Positions 24,053-33,821 of a stretch of 35,581 nucleotides of DNA are shown in pieces. Both the position numbers and the translations under genes were made by a program. The notes beneath the pieces are model-generated. The model did no database searches. It had not been told where the DNA came from and was given only the letters and a program-made list of their open reading frames with translations. Every line of letters starts with the position of its first letter. The stretch's first letter is position 1. This stretch comes from a virus. Location of the stretch: IMG/VR virus record IMGVR_UViG_3300031857_000649, positions 1 through 35,581 of that record. One strand, 5' to 3'.

Positions 24053-25297
24053 TTAAAAATCAAGTTTTACCTTAATTAATACCTCCTTATCGAAGGATTT
24101 TGCTATTGGTTGTGAAGTTTTAGCCACAGCCATAAGTTCATTAGCATCGTTGAATAAACCAACTGATGTTATATATGTTTTCGGATCAGATTCAAATGAA
24201 GGTTCTCTAAATGTACCATCTGAACCACTTACAAATGTAGGATTATTAGAGAAGTTAAATTCTCTATTTGTTGCTCTTACAAAGAAGTGTTGAGTTGATA
24301 CGTTTTCAGTTCTTCTCATTTCAAAATCACCACCACCTTTAATTGCATTGAATAATTTATTATGATTATACGTTTCAACAGAAGGTGCAGATGCTGTCGA
24401 TGGTAATAATATATCACCGGCTGCAGCTGCAATTGCAGTTGGGTTCAGCAAAATAATACCCAATTTCGGATAAAATTTACCAAATCCCTGTGCATTTGAT
24501 GCGGTATATGTATTGATAGTTGCACTCGCTTCAGTTCCCAAATTAGTTGAACCGGAAACTATATTAAATACAGTTCCTGCCTTACCTTCTTTATCAGAAA
24601 ATTTCTTACCACTATCATCAATTAATGTAATTGTTCTTGTCGAACCGGAAATTGAAAGTGTTAAGTTTCCAGCATCAGCTTGTTGTCTATATCTTGCTCT
24701 TGCTAAATTAATAACATAAGCGTGGTCTATTGAATATCCATCTTCAATTGATGATGAATATACTGTAAAGAATTCATCTGCTTCACCCTCAAAGTTATCA
24801 TTTAATAGTATTCTATACTGAGAATAAATAGCTTTTGTTGGTAATAAAGCGGAATCCGATGTGGTTAATTGTACTGAACCACTACCATATTTATGCCCAT
24901 AAGCAATAGCGAACTCAACTGGTGCAGATGAACCGGTGTTAGAACCAGTCAAATAAACATTAATATAATACTTAGATGCATCTGAACCGCTATGACCTGC
25001 AATTGTTGAAGTAGATCCAGTTGCTATTGTTGAATCTAAGCTACCACTTCCATTACTCCATAAACCTTCAGTTACAACTTCAATTTTATTTGAAATTTTA
25101 TCAAATTCACCAAACTTCTTAAATATTCCTTGAGATAATACACCACCACTCGCTACACCTAATCTTTCATTAGGAGGTAATGCGTTGTTGATTATGTTTG
25201 CAATCGCAGTTGCATCAATAACCCCCGCATTATCAATAAGATATTGGGATAATTGTTGTGTTACTGCTGCTCCTTGTGCTCCTGTAATTTGTGCCAT
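24053..25297 (-). CDS. Virion structural protein (414 residues)
   Basis: An Ala/Ser/Thr/Gly-rich beta protein typical of tail or baseplate parts. The N-terminus (MAQITGAQGAAVTQQLSQYL) is helical and followed by a long beta region. The C-terminal domain (EFNFSNNPTF, YITSVGLFNDANELMAVAK, VLIKVKLDF) is homologous to the end of the next structural gene, suggesting a common docking or oligomerisation module. It starts 17 bases after the 204-residue gene and is followed by the strong terminator, so it is last in its transcript. No enzymatic signature is visible, and I cannot assign a T4 gene number. Confidence 0.68.
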   Translation of the reverse strand: MAQITGAQGAAVTQQLSQYLIDNAGVIDATAIANIINNALPPNERLGVASGGVLSQGIFKKFGEFDKISNKIEVVTEGLWSNGSGSLDSTIATGSTSTIAGHSGSDASKYYINVYLTGSNTGSSAPVEFAIAYGHKYGSGSVQLTTSDSALLPTKAIYSQYRILLNDNFEGEADEFFTVYSSSIEDGYSIDHAYVINLARARYRQQADAGNLTLSISGSTRTITLIDDSGKKFSDKEGKAGTVFNIVSGSTNLGTEASATINTYTASNAQGFGKFYPKLGIILLNPTAIAAAAGDILLPSTASAPSVETYNHNKLFNAIKGGGDFEMRRTENVSTQHFFVRATNREFNFSNNPTFVSGSDGTFREPSFESDPKTYITSVGLFNDANELMAVAKTSQPIAKSFDKEVLIKVKLDF

Positions 25298-25314
25298 TTT
25301 CTATTTTAATTTTT

Positions 25315-25929
25315 TTATGCTACATAGTTTACTGTCACAGGAATAGAAACTGAACCTCCGGTTTCGTTTCCATAAACTGTCAAAGTTGTTACAACTGTTG
25401 CAGTAAGTGCAGGGTTAGGAATAAATTCAAAAGTAGCTCCTCTCTTTACATCTGCAGTTGCTGCTATTGAATCACTAACTGAAATCTGTCCAGCCGCAGC
25501 AACTCCCAATCCTACTAATGTTCCTGCAGTTTTATCTGCCAATACCGCCGTATAACCAGAAGTTAAATTACCCGCTGGTGAAGTTGTTGGTGTTATAGTA
25601 ACTTTACCTCTTTGTTGATTGGTAGTAATCGCTGTCATGCTGATTGATACCTGAGGTATTTTTGTTGTTCCTTTTGGTAGTGTTACAAGTTTATATCTAA
25701 GAACTTGTGTTTCATCTGGAGATGCTTCCAAAATAGGAATTGCTTTAATTGCAGCATCATAATACGCAGAACCTTTTGGGTGAGCTGCATCATATAATTG
25801 GTAATCAATCTCATCATCTCCCAATGCGAATTGAGTGATATTTAAAGATTGACCTGCTGCTAACTTTTCTCTACCCTTTTTTGTAAGGATAGCATCTACG
25901 ATGATTTCTGAATTATCTAAGTAAGCCAT
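25315..25929 (-). CDS. Virion structural protein with LTKKGREKLA motif (204 residues)
   Basis: The N-terminus YLDNSEIIVDAILTKKGREKLAAG, broken here at LTKKGRE, followed by ITQFALGDDEIDYQLYD, belongs to a recurrent phage structural family recalled from T4-like marine phage genomes. The C-terminal half is beta-rich (VSISMTAI ... VTITPTTS ... VTTLTVYGNETGGSVSIPVTV), like an Ig-fold decoration. There is no Cys or membrane segment. The 62-base leader upstream contains a TATTTAT element 27 bases before the ATG, so a separate late promoter is possible. It is probably a tail or baseplate component; the precise role is unknown. Confidence 0.68.
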   Translation of the reverse strand: MAYLDNSEIIVDAILTKKGREKLAAGQSLNITQFALGDDEIDYQLYDAAHPKGSAYYDAAIKAIPILEASPDETQVLRYKLVTLPKGTTKIPQVSISMTAITTNQQRGKVTITPTTSPAGNLTSGYTAVLADKTAGTLVGLGVAAAGQISVSDSIAATADVKRGATFEFIPNPALTATVVTTLTVYGNETGGSVSIPVTVNYVA

Positions 25930-25956
25930 TTTATAATGTTTTGGTCTTTTTTAATA

Positions 25957-25963
25957 ATAAATA
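25957..25963 (-). promoter_or_regulatory. TATTTAT element upstream of the 204-residue structural gene
   Basis: A minus-strand copy of the recurrent heptamer in the 62-base gap after the large baseplate gene, 27 bases before the ATG. No hairpin terminator is visible in this gap. Confidence 0.3.
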
Positions 25964-25991
25964 TATAACCTTTAAGTTTTATTACTTTTTT

Positions 25992-28900
25992 TTAATCAAC
26001 TTCCAAAATTGGTTCACCAGAACCTCTACCGGAAGCCGCAACTCTTAATCTATTTGGATTAGTTACAAACACTTCAACCGCCGATGTACCATCGATTGTT
26101 GTCAATGAAGTTTGCTTTGAACCTTCATAAAAACTATTTTCTAATCCTCTAGAAGTATCTTTAGTATTTCGATAGTGTCCAGATGTATATCCATCAAATA
26201 TTTCAATTGCAGTCACAATACCTTTACCATAAGGATATACTCCTAATGCAGCCACTATATCAGTATAGAACGAATGTGCAGTTGGACTTCTAAAAGCGTT
26301 AGCCGCTTTTTCATCGAACGGACTTATCAAAACTAATTTCTTTTCATATCTATAAACCAATTCAACTTCAATTTTATCATTGGCTCCTAATTTTTGAGTG
26401 TTATATAAAGATGAAGATACTCCATTAGCAGGAACTCTCTTTGGTACATATCTACCATATCTTATTGTCAATAAGTATGCGTTATACCTTTGTGTTAATA
26501 CCAATGTTCCATCGTTTCTGAAATAAGTTCTATCCAAAGCTCCTTTTTCGCCAAATAATCCAAATCCTAAACTAAACGGAGATTCTGGATCGTTTCCAAC
26601 CTGTTGATATGAATTTTCCAAATCATACTCACCTAAAATTGTAGGATTTTGTAATCCCGCATCAATAATAATTTCAATTCCTCCCATAGTTGAACCGGAA
26701 TTGTAAACTATATCCCCGCTTACCATTTCATCACTTATTATGGAATCACTTCCAGTGAAATAAAGATAAGATGATTCTACATTTACCAAATTATCCACAC
26801 TATAAGAAGATGAATAAAATGGAGTACTTCCCTCTAAAATCACTCCCGATTCCATATCTAAACTTCCTGTAAAATAAGGAACTTCAGATGTAATATTCTG
26901 AGTACTTGTTAAATCAAATGATGCTGAATAGTATATATTTTCTGCAACAGGTTTATTTATTTTAATTTTACTTCTATCTAATAAAGAAGGTTCTATTAAA
27001 ATTCCCTTTGATACATTAGCTCTCGCAGGAATAACCTGTTCTAACATATCAAATAAAGATTTATCAACTGATTTAATTAACCTAATATATTGTTCAAAAT
27101 CTAAATTTGTTCTTTGGAAATAATAGTTTCTTAATTCTACTAAATTTGGATATGAATCTTTTCCATATTCATCATTCCAATCTCCTATGTAATCACCGAT
27201 ATTTATTGCTCCTAAAGAACGAAGAATATCTAAATTCAATTCTTTTACCGGAGAGAAAAACAATCCTAATCTATTTGAATCAATTGGTGCTCTATCAAAA
27301 GCCTTTTTAGTTGCCCTTTGTTTATATGATAATTGCCCAACTAATTCAATATCTTCAAGTCTTACTTTATCTTTTCCAACAAATCCAATTTGAGGTACTT
27401 CAGCGGTTACAAATCTTTCGTAACTCTCATATTGATATGGATATGTATTTGAACCGGTATAGTTTGAATTTATACTAGCGGTAGCTCCTCCCCAATACGA
27501 TTGTGTTACAGGTGCAACATTTTTAATAGAAGCAGTTAAATAAAGGTTCTTAGGGTATTCAAAATCTAAACGGAATAAAAGGTCATCAGTTGAAGATGAT
27601 ACGTGATTACCAAATATTACATCTGGATTTAGAGTATGAGATGATATCACCGATGATGACAACGCCACATTCCATAATCTAAATTCATCAATAGAACCAA
27701 CTAAACCATTTGAACCACTTCCATTTATGTATAAAGTAGAATCATAATCCCACGCTGAGCCTGAATAATAAACATTTGTATCACTTAATGCATTAGATGA
27801 TGATACCTGCAATGTTAGAGATGCACTTTTATTTAATTTGATTCTATCATTAATCGATTCTCTTACATCAATTGTGTATGTATCATATAATAAACCAGAT
27901 TCTGTTCCTGATGTTTTTTGAACGGTAAGAAATTTAAATTCTCCATCATAAAGAGGTATGTTATTTATACTCACACTACTTGTGTATGAGGATGTTACTT
28001 CTAAATCTAGAATATCAACATAAACTCTATCATTTACTAATTCAAAATTAAGATTTCCAAATAAAGCACTTCCAGTTGGTTCAATACTAACCTTCCAATA
28101 ATTACTTCCAGAAACTCCTCTTAGTATTTCCGATTCAACTTTATTAGTTGTCTTAAATCTAATTTGAACAGCATCAGGTATTCCATTTATCCAAGGTAAT
28201 CTAAGATAATCACTTCCACTTACATTTAAAACTGCACTTCTATCTTCATAAGTAAACTTATTTGTTTCAGATGGGGTGTTTGAAGGCCCACCAAATTCAA
28301 TTATTGTCAATAACGAAGAAGGTACACCATAGCAAGATAAAATTGCATTTATTGATTTTCTAGTACCTTTATGTTTTAAAAGATAAGGTAAGTTATTAAG
28401 AATTCTTCTCCAAACTTGTTTTTTGGCTGCATCCGGTGTGTATGAACTAACTACATTATTTCCAATACTATTTGTATTTACTGATGATGAATTATCATCA
28501 TTTAATCCAAATGCATAATTCCATAATTGTTTTCCTTCAAATGGATTTTTAGGATCCCATCCAAATGATTCCAATAATTCATATACTAATTTATCCGTTA
28601 TACCATCAACTGCTTTGTGTTCTACTTTTTTTACTCTATTTATACCATTAATATAAGACCAAACAATATCAAAATGTTGACCAATCATTTCCAAAAAGGT
28701 TAGATACTCAACATTATCTGAGCTTTCCTGAATATACTGTGGTATATGTTTTACTAAATAATTTTTATTTTCTCTATCATATATTTCAGCGTAAATTGAT
28801 TGAGATGTAAAAAATGAACTAATTGAAGATGTGATTGAAAAATCTTCATACATTTTTTTCTCAAATCCATCAAAACCGTTTTTTATAATTTGAATCTTAT

Positions 28901-30779
28901 CATTATACGATGCACTTGTTAATAATGAATTTGAAGATGTTGAAAGTAAACTTGCAGAATAAAGTGTTGAATTTATTTTATTTTGCCAATCTTCTATTGT
29001 TCCAATTTTATATTGGAAATTTTCTATTCTAGTTAAAGCTCCACCAAAATTTACAAAGTTATCAAACTTTAAAAAATATTCAGTTCCTACATTACTACCA
29101 CTTGTATAATCAATTTGTAAATCTTCTAAATTAAATGCACTTTGAGAAATGTATTTATTTACTAATTGAGTAGATGTTAAACTGCCACTTGATATAATTT
29201 CATCAAAATATTGTAGACCAGTTTCGTTAATTACATCAGTACCAAAATTTGGTCTGAGAGGAAGACATTTATCATCATCTTCATCTGTTATTACAATTGA
29301 TTCTACTATTGTTGGAATAATTTGCTTACTTATCCAAACTTGCGTATTTAAATCAATATTACCTGGAAGTGGTTCTAATAACTTAACTACAAGTGAACCA
29401 TAATCTAGATAACCTTTTTTCTTTCTCGTAGAACCCGATTCACTATCTATTTCAAACTCAGTTTCAACTACTTTACCATCTTTTACAGAGAATGTTAATC
29501 TATCCATTCCTGTATTTGTTATGACAAAAGATTGGTCAGCTGATGTTCTTACTTGATAATAAAGATGTTTATCATCTTCAAAAATAATTTTATCTTCGTA
29601 ATTTTTTTTAGTATCACCGCCAGAAAATAATTGCGTGAATACTGAAGTGATGTCCCTAATCGCAGTTCCTTTATCTATTAAAAACTTTGTTCTTTGAACT
29701 GTAATCGAAACTTGTTCGGTTTTACCAAATACAATATCTTTAAATCCATGAAAATATGGCCTAAATCCAAAAGTTATAAAATACGTCTTTTCGGTTTCAT
29801 TGAAATAATCCTTATATGAATTGTATAAATCTTTTGCATTAAAATAAACTTTACCTTTATTATTCTGCATATAAAGACGATAAATAACATTTTCGCCTAA
29901 TAAGATTTCTATACTCTGAGCATTGACACTTTGTAACTCAAATTCAAAATTAAAATCTAAAGGTCTTAAATCTGCCTCTACTATGTTTCTATCATAAATT
30001 ATCTGAGTAACATCCGGTTCACCATAAGTTATTTCTCTTACAACATCTATAAAAGTTCTTACCTCATCTCTTTCACCTACCGCATTATTCCCAGCTAAAA
30101 TTATTAATTCAAATCTACCTAAAGCTTGAGGATTAGAAAGATTAATAATAACTTCATTGTTTATTGGATAAACCTTTTTTGAATTTGATTCATCACTTCC
30201 AATTTGATTTGGGAAATAATATCTTACATATTGAGTAGAATTTGATACATTTACTTTAAGTAAAAACTCATTGCTATATTCAACATTCCAAACATAAGCC
30301 TGTTTAATTGGAGTAAGAAAAGAAGGAAAATCAGTTGTTTGAACTACTTCATAGCTATCTACAATAATTTTATAGTCCCTATCAATGTTTTCAAAATCAA
30401 AGTTGTTTGCAGTTGATTCTTCTATTAAAATATCATTTTCATCATAAACCTTTATACTTCTAATATTGTAAGCTCTAGCATCATTTCGAATGATTGATAT
30501 CTTAGATCCTTTTTGAACTCTTAAAAGCTGAGATTCTTTTACTATCGTTGAAACCTGAGAAGGTATAAGTGAAAGACCCGTTTCGTTTCTCTGCTTATCC
30601 GCAATAACTCTTACTGAATCTTTATTTAGTGTATTTTCAATTCTAATTGCTACAAAATCGGATGTAGAAAGAAATGGAGAGGGTAATTCTTGAGCACGCG
30701 TGAATAATTGTTCAAATGGAACATCAATTTGAAAATTAATCTGATTACTAGGTGGTATAAAATATTCTCTTTTCTCCAT
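25992..30779 (-). CDS. Giant baseplate protein, P2 gpI/T4 gp7-like motif with LamG-like domain
   Basis: A 1595-residue protein; ATG at 30779 is preferred over an in-frame TTG one codon earlier. The first ~700 residues are beta-rich. FLEMIGQHFDIVWSYINGI and WRRILNNLPYLLKHKGTRKS with INAILSCYGVP then form a helical region resembling the HRHKGT segment of P2 tail protein I, the counterpart of the T4 gp7 wedge. Just after it, about 245 residues look like a concanavalin/LamG jelly roll (DAVQIRFKTT ... YINGSGSNGLVGSIDEFRLWNVAL), a carbohydrate-binding type domain. Helical sequence (FEQYIRLIKSVDKSLFDMLEQVIPARANVS) follows, then a beta-rich tail. With gp6 upstream, a wedge role is plausible. Being 50% longer than gp7, it may also serve as an adhesin. 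Confidence 0.55.
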   Translation of the reverse strand: MEKREYFIPPSNQINFQIDVPFEQLFTRAQELPSPFLSTSDFVAIRIENTLNKDSVRVIADKQRNETGLSLIPSQVSTIVKESQLLRVQKGSKISIIRNDARAYNIRSIKVYDENDILIEESTANNFDFENIDRDYKIIVDSYEVVQTTDFPSFLTPIKQAYVWNVEYSNEFLLKVNVSNSTQYVRYYFPNQIGSDESNSKKVYPINNEVIINLSNPQALGRFELIILAGNNAVGERDEVRTFIDVVREITYGEPDVTQIIYDRNIVEADLRPLDFNFEFELQSVNAQSIEILLGENVIYRLYMQNNKGKVYFNAKDLYNSYKDYFNETEKTYFITFGFRPYFHGFKDIVFGKTEQVSITVQRTKFLIDKGTAIRDITSVFTQLFSGGDTKKNYEDKIIFEDDKHLYYQVRTSADQSFVITNTGMDRLTFSVKDGKVVETEFEIDSESGSTRKKKGYLDYGSLVVKLLEPLPGNIDLNTQVWISKQIIPTIVESIVITDEDDDKCLPLRPNFGTDVINETGLQYFDEIISSGSLTSTQLVNKYISQSAFNLEDLQIDYTSGSNVGTEYFLKFDNFVNFGGALTRIENFQYKIGTIEDWQNKINSTLYSASLLSTSSNSLLTSASYNDKIQIIKNGFDGFEKKMYEDFSITSSISSFFTSQSIYAEIYDRENKNYLVKHIPQYIQESSDNVEYLTFLEMIGQHFDIVWSYINGINRVKKVEHKAVDGITDKLVYELLESFGWDPKNPFEGKQLWNYAFGLNDDNSSSVNTNSIGNNVVSSYTPDAAKKQVWRRILNNLPYLLKHKGTRKSINAILSCYGVPSSLLTIIEFGGPSNTPSETNKFTYEDRSAVLNVSGSDYLRLPWINGIPDAVQIRFKTTNKVESEILRGVSGSNYWKVSIEPTGSALFGNLNFELVNDRVYVDILDLEVTSSYTSSVSINNIPLYDGEFKFLTVQKTSGTESGLLYDTYTIDVRESINDRIKLNKSASLTLQVSSSNALSDTNVYYSGSAWDYDSTLYINGSGSNGLVGSIDEFRLWNVALSSSVISSHTLNPDVIFGNHVSSSTDDLLFRLDFEYPKNLYLTASIKNVAPVTQSYWGGATASINSNYTGSNTYPYQYESYERFVTAEVPQIGFVGKDKVRLEDIELVGQLSYKQRATKKAFDRAPIDSNRLGLFFSPVKELNLDILRSLGAINIGDYIGDWNDEYGKDSYPNLVELRNYYFQRTNLDFEQYIRLIKSVDKSLFDMLEQVIPARANVSKGILIEPSLLDRSKIKINKPVAENIYYSASFDLTSTQNITSEVPYFTGSLDMESGVILEGSTPFYSSSYSVDNLVNVESSYLYFTGSDSIISDEMVSGDIVYNSGSTMGGIEIIIDAGLQNPTILGEYDLENSYQQVGNDPESPFSLGFGLFGEKGALDRTYFRNDGTLVLTQRYNAYLLTIRYGRYVPKRVPANGVSSSLYNTQKLGANDKIEVELVYRYEKKLVLISPFDEKAANAFRSPTAHSFYTDIVAALGVYPYGKGIVTAIEIFDGYTSGHYRNTKDTSRGLENSFYEGSKQTSLTTIDGTSAVEVFVTNPNRLRVAASGRGSGEPILEVD

Positions 30780-30784
30780 CAATT

Positions 30785-30791
30785 ATAAATA
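30785..30791 (-). promoter_or_regulatory. TATTTAT element upstream of the giant baseplate gene
   Basis: A minus-strand TATTTAT in the short gap before the giant gene, only 5 bases from its ATG. If it is a promoter, the transcript would be almost leaderless, so a role in translation or simple chance must also be considered. Confidence 0.25.
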
Positions 30792-30794
30792 CTT

Positions 30795-31379
30795 TTATTG
30801 TATATTTTGTCTTTGTATCATATCCCCTTCTTGATCGATTCCGTATCCTGGGCCTCTAAAATTATTTATATTAACTTCTCTTAAAGATCCAGCTCCACCT
30901 CCTCCGATAAAAGTTGAGGGTTCAATTGTTGGAGTTTGAACTAATGGGGGTGGCACACTTGAAATTGAAGGAGTAACAACTGATTCAAACTCTCCCAATT
31001 CTTTTATAATAACATCATTTTCTTGATTTACTCTACACTGGATTACATAATTTTTTTTAGTTCTTACGTTGTTTCCAATAAATGATATTTTTGTAGGATT
31101 AATAATTTGGTAATCAAAAAATTTTACTGTTACCTTTCCGTTAGTTGAAACACTATCTTCCCAATCTAAATCATTTACTAATACTCTAACTTGCACTGGA
31201 GTACCGCTTTCTTCTAAAAAAGTATTAAACGTTACATTTACTTCTCTAGCAGCAGATACAGGTGTATAATTATCATTACCAGCGGGTCTCCATTCGTTAC
31301 CTACCCACGTGTATCTTTCCCCCAACTCATTTGTGAATTGTTGTCCAGTATAGTATCCATTTCTATTAGGTATTGGCAT
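30795..31379 (-). CDS. Virion-associated protein of unknown role (194 residues)
   Basis: The N-terminus PIPNRNGYYTGQQFTNELGERYTWVGNEWRPAG looks like a compact Trp/Tyr-rich strand pair often seen in phage structural proteins; the key residues are YTWVG and W29. A beta domain follows (VNVTFNTFL, VTVKFFDYQI, ISFIGNNVRTKKNYVIQC). The last ~60 residues are Pro- and Gly-rich (PSISSVPPPLVQTP, GGGGAG), probably flexible. One base separates it from the 472-residue gene, so the two are co-translated. I do not recognise the family. Location within the baseplate gene run suggests a small wedge or tail accessory. Confidence 0.6.
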   Translation of the reverse strand: MPIPNRNGYYTGQQFTNELGERYTWVGNEWRPAGNDNYTPVSAAREVNVTFNTFLEESGTPVQVRVLVNDLDWEDSVSTNGKVTVKFFDYQIINPTKISFIGNNVRTKKNYVIQCRVNQENDVIIKELGEFESVVTPSISSVPPPLVQTPTIEPSTFIGGGGAGSLREVNINNFRGPGYGIDQEGDMIQRQNIQ

Positions 31380-31380
31380 C

Positions 31381-32799
31381 TTAGTTTATATTTTCAACAT
31401 TTCTTCTTTCGTAATCTCTTATATAATCATCATTAGATGGTCTTTCAACCGTAAGTCCACCTCCACCATATCCTCCATTATTAATGGGTTCTCCACCGGT
31501 ATTAATGGATGGAGTGGGTTGTGAATATGGTGATTCATAAGGTACTTCAAATCTAGTTCCTCTACCTCCTTCATTAAGGTACATCATTTCTTCCTGTAAT
31601 CTTCTTAATCTATCTTTTTCGATTTCTCTATCATTATTCGATGGTTCAACTACTACTGAAATTGGCTCTTGAATAGGTTCTTTCAATACAGGTAATTCAA
31701 TTACAGGTGGTCTATCTGATTCAACTATTGTTGGTAATACTACCTTTTGCGTAGTGAATTTTTCAGATATCTCTTCAGTTGTCGGTGGATTCGTTATATA
31801 TTTTTGATAATTTGGATTTGTTTGAGTTTGGTCACTTTTAAGAGTTTGTATCAAATCCTGTAATTTATCAATACTTTGTTGAGTAATATTATCCAATTTT
31901 ACATCATCCGATAAAGTTCTCTTAGGTAAATGAAATTCAACCGCTTCTTCAAATTTATTGTTAAGTAATTTTACTATATCATTTTTATTATAATATGTAA
32001 AATCAATATCATCTCCTAAACTTACACCAAATAAATTACTTCCGATTGTTGAATTTTTATGAAGTAACGCATGTCTTACCGCTATCTTCATCGATTCCAA
32101 TACTTTTGAAAAAAATATCTCAAATGAATTAATACCAAATTCCGCTGCTAATTGATCTATATAATTTTTGTTTTTTATTTTTTGGAAAGTATTATATAAA
32201 TCAGCAGGAGTTAATCTATTTAAAATTTCATCTATTTCAGAATAAACTTCATCTCCACTAAATTTATTTATTACAAAGCTATTGTATGCCTGATTTAAAT
32301 CTATTTTAGTGTCTATATCTGCATTAGAAGTTTCATCAAAATTATCAAATGGTAACAATCTTAATTCCAAACGAGTTGCAGAAATTTCATGTATCCACAT
32401 TTTATCTTTTTCAACGGAACTTCCTATTCTATCATTTACAAAATTCAATTGAACTCTAAATATACCAACATTATACCCAGCATCTTTAATTAATTTTTTT
32501 ATATCAATTAAGAATCCACCACCATCTAATACTTTATCTAAATAGTTTTCACTTCTAATTAAGTATTCATTGATTTCTTCACCTTTAATATATCGTATAT
32601 TACCATAATCTTTCTGTTCTAATAAATTATTAGATGAGTCATATAAAATAAATTCTAAAACATCATTTACGCCAATATTAAAAGGAGTTGCTTTAAATCC
32701 TTGATTTATTAATGCTAAATCAATTGGATTTAATTCAGTAGTAAGGGATGTTCCCTTATTAATTACTTCTTCAATATTTTTAAAATTTTCTAATGCCAT
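31381..32799 (-). CDS. Virion structural protein with Pro/Gly-rich tail (472 residues)
   Basis: Residues 1-155 are a beta domain (FNIGVNDVLEFILYDSSNNLL ... VGIFRVQLNFVNDRIG). Residues about 175-330 are helical, with a HALLHKNSTIG segment and LQDLIQTLKSDQTQ. From about 330 on the chain is Pro-rich, charged and finally Gly-rich (NNGGYGGGG), probably disordered and flexible. A similar layout (beta head, helical middle, disordered end) fits a connector or scaffold of the baseplate. No catalytic signature is seen. The leader is A-rich with no Shine-Dalgarno. The gene comes 11 bases after the coiled-coil gene and one base before the 194-residue gene. Family unknown to me. Confidence 0.6.
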   Translation of the reverse strand: MALENFKNIEEVINKGTSLTTELNPIDLALINQGFKATPFNIGVNDVLEFILYDSSNNLLEQKDYGNIRYIKGEEINEYLIRSENYLDKVLDGGGFLIDIKKLIKDAGYNVGIFRVQLNFVNDRIGSSVEKDKMWIHEISATRLELRLLPFDNFDETSNADIDTKIDLNQAYNSFVINKFSGDEVYSEIDEILNRLTPADLYNTFQKIKNKNYIDQLAAEFGINSFEIFFSKVLESMKIAVRHALLHKNSTIGSNLFGVSLGDDIDFTYYNKNDIVKLLNNKFEEAVEFHLPKRTLSDDVKLDNITQQSIDKLQDLIQTLKSDQTQTNPNYQKYITNPPTTEEISEKFTTQKVVLPTIVESDRPPVIELPVLKEPIQEPISVVVEPSNNDREIEKDRLRRLQEEMMYLNEGGRGTRFEVPYESPYSQPTPSINTGGEPINNGGYGGGGLTVERPSNDDYIRDYERRNVENIN

Positions 32800-32810
32800 T
32801 TTAATTTATT

Positions 32811-33821
32811 TTATCCCCATTGATTTCCTCTTTGTTTTTGAACAGCAGTTGATAATGATACAGTTCCATTAGTTGTTTTGAATTCCAATGTTCCCGTATA
32901 TTCTTTATCACCTGTAAACCCGAATCCAGCAGATGGTGCGAAATCATCTACTTTTCCATCGTTTGTTGTAAATGAAATGGTTTTCTTCTCCTGAGGTCGA
33001 ACTGTTACTGAAAACGGCCCATTTAAAAATGATATATTTTTTTCAGTTATAGTAACATTTTGTACTTCTAATGTAAAATTATATATCTCCACTTCAGGCC
33101 CATTAATCCAAGATCCACGCCCATCATCTTTTGCTCTACCTCTAAAGGTTAAATCATTATATCTTTGATCACCCTTATTTATCACTCTTACAGTAATGTC
33201 AGCTCCCGATTTAGCTCCCTCAGCCAATCTAGCATTTTTACCATTTAATTGGTCGGTTAAACTATCAACTTGTTTTTTAAGAGATTCAATTGTTGCATTT
33301 TGACCTTCATTTCTCGCTTTTAATGAAGCGTTTTCAATACCTTCCAAAGTCATTCTTTGAATATTCGTTTGTAATTGGTCGGTTATAATTGCAAATTGTG
33401 TACGAAGAGTTTCTGCATTTGCTTCCGCAGTTACTCTTAATAATCTCTCACTATCTAATTCTAAATCCAAAGATGCTGAAACCGCAACTAATCTAGCTAC
33501 TTCGGTCTCCAATTGAGATATTTGTAAAGACTGTGAAGCGATAGTTTCTCTTGCTAATTCTAAAGAACGAGTTGCTTCATTATATACTGGCCTAGGTACT
33601 AAATCTAATTCTAATTCCGGGGAAGTTGGTATTAATTCAAATACATTTACATCGATGGCTTTTTTTAACTCATCTGTATTGTAAACTCTTTTTTTAGATG
33701 GAGCATATACAAATCCGGATTTATCCTCATCTAAAGATGCCTCAAAATACACATTCTCTCTATCTCTTGCGACGAGAGAACCACTCATTTGTAAATCTTT
33801 TCTAATCAACTCGAACTCCAT
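32811..33821 (-). CDS. Coiled-coil virion protein with C-terminal beta domain (336 residues)
   Basis: Residues 1-70 form a small beta head (GFVYAPSKKRVYNTDELKKAI). Residues about 85-200 are a long coiled coil (LARETIASQSLQISQLETEVARL, LKKQVDSLTDQLNGKNARL by heptad spacing), likely trimeric or dimeric. Residues about 205-336 form a beta domain ending in QKQRGNQWG. The shape (head, stalk, tip) resembles a short fibre or a baseplate spacer. It overlaps the DNRLRE-type gene by 20 bases and is followed by the 472-residue gene after 11 bases, so it is part of one late transcript. I cannot link it to a T4 gene. Confidence 0.6.
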   Translation of the reverse strand: MEFELIRKDLQMSGSLVARDRENVYFEASLDEDKSGFVYAPSKKRVYNTDELKKAIDVNVFELIPTSPELELDLVPRPVYNEATRSLELARETIASQSLQISQLETEVARLVAVSASLDLELDSERLLRVTAEANAETLRTQFAIITDQLQTNIQRMTLEGIENASLKARNEGQNATIESLKKQVDSLTDQLNGKNARLAEGAKSGADITVRVINKGDQRYNDLTFRGRAKDDGRGSWINGPEVEIYNFTLEVQNVTITEKNISFLNGPFSVTVRPQEKKTISFTTNDGKVDDFAPSAGFGFTGDKEYTGTLEFKTTNGTVSLSTAVQKQRGNQWG

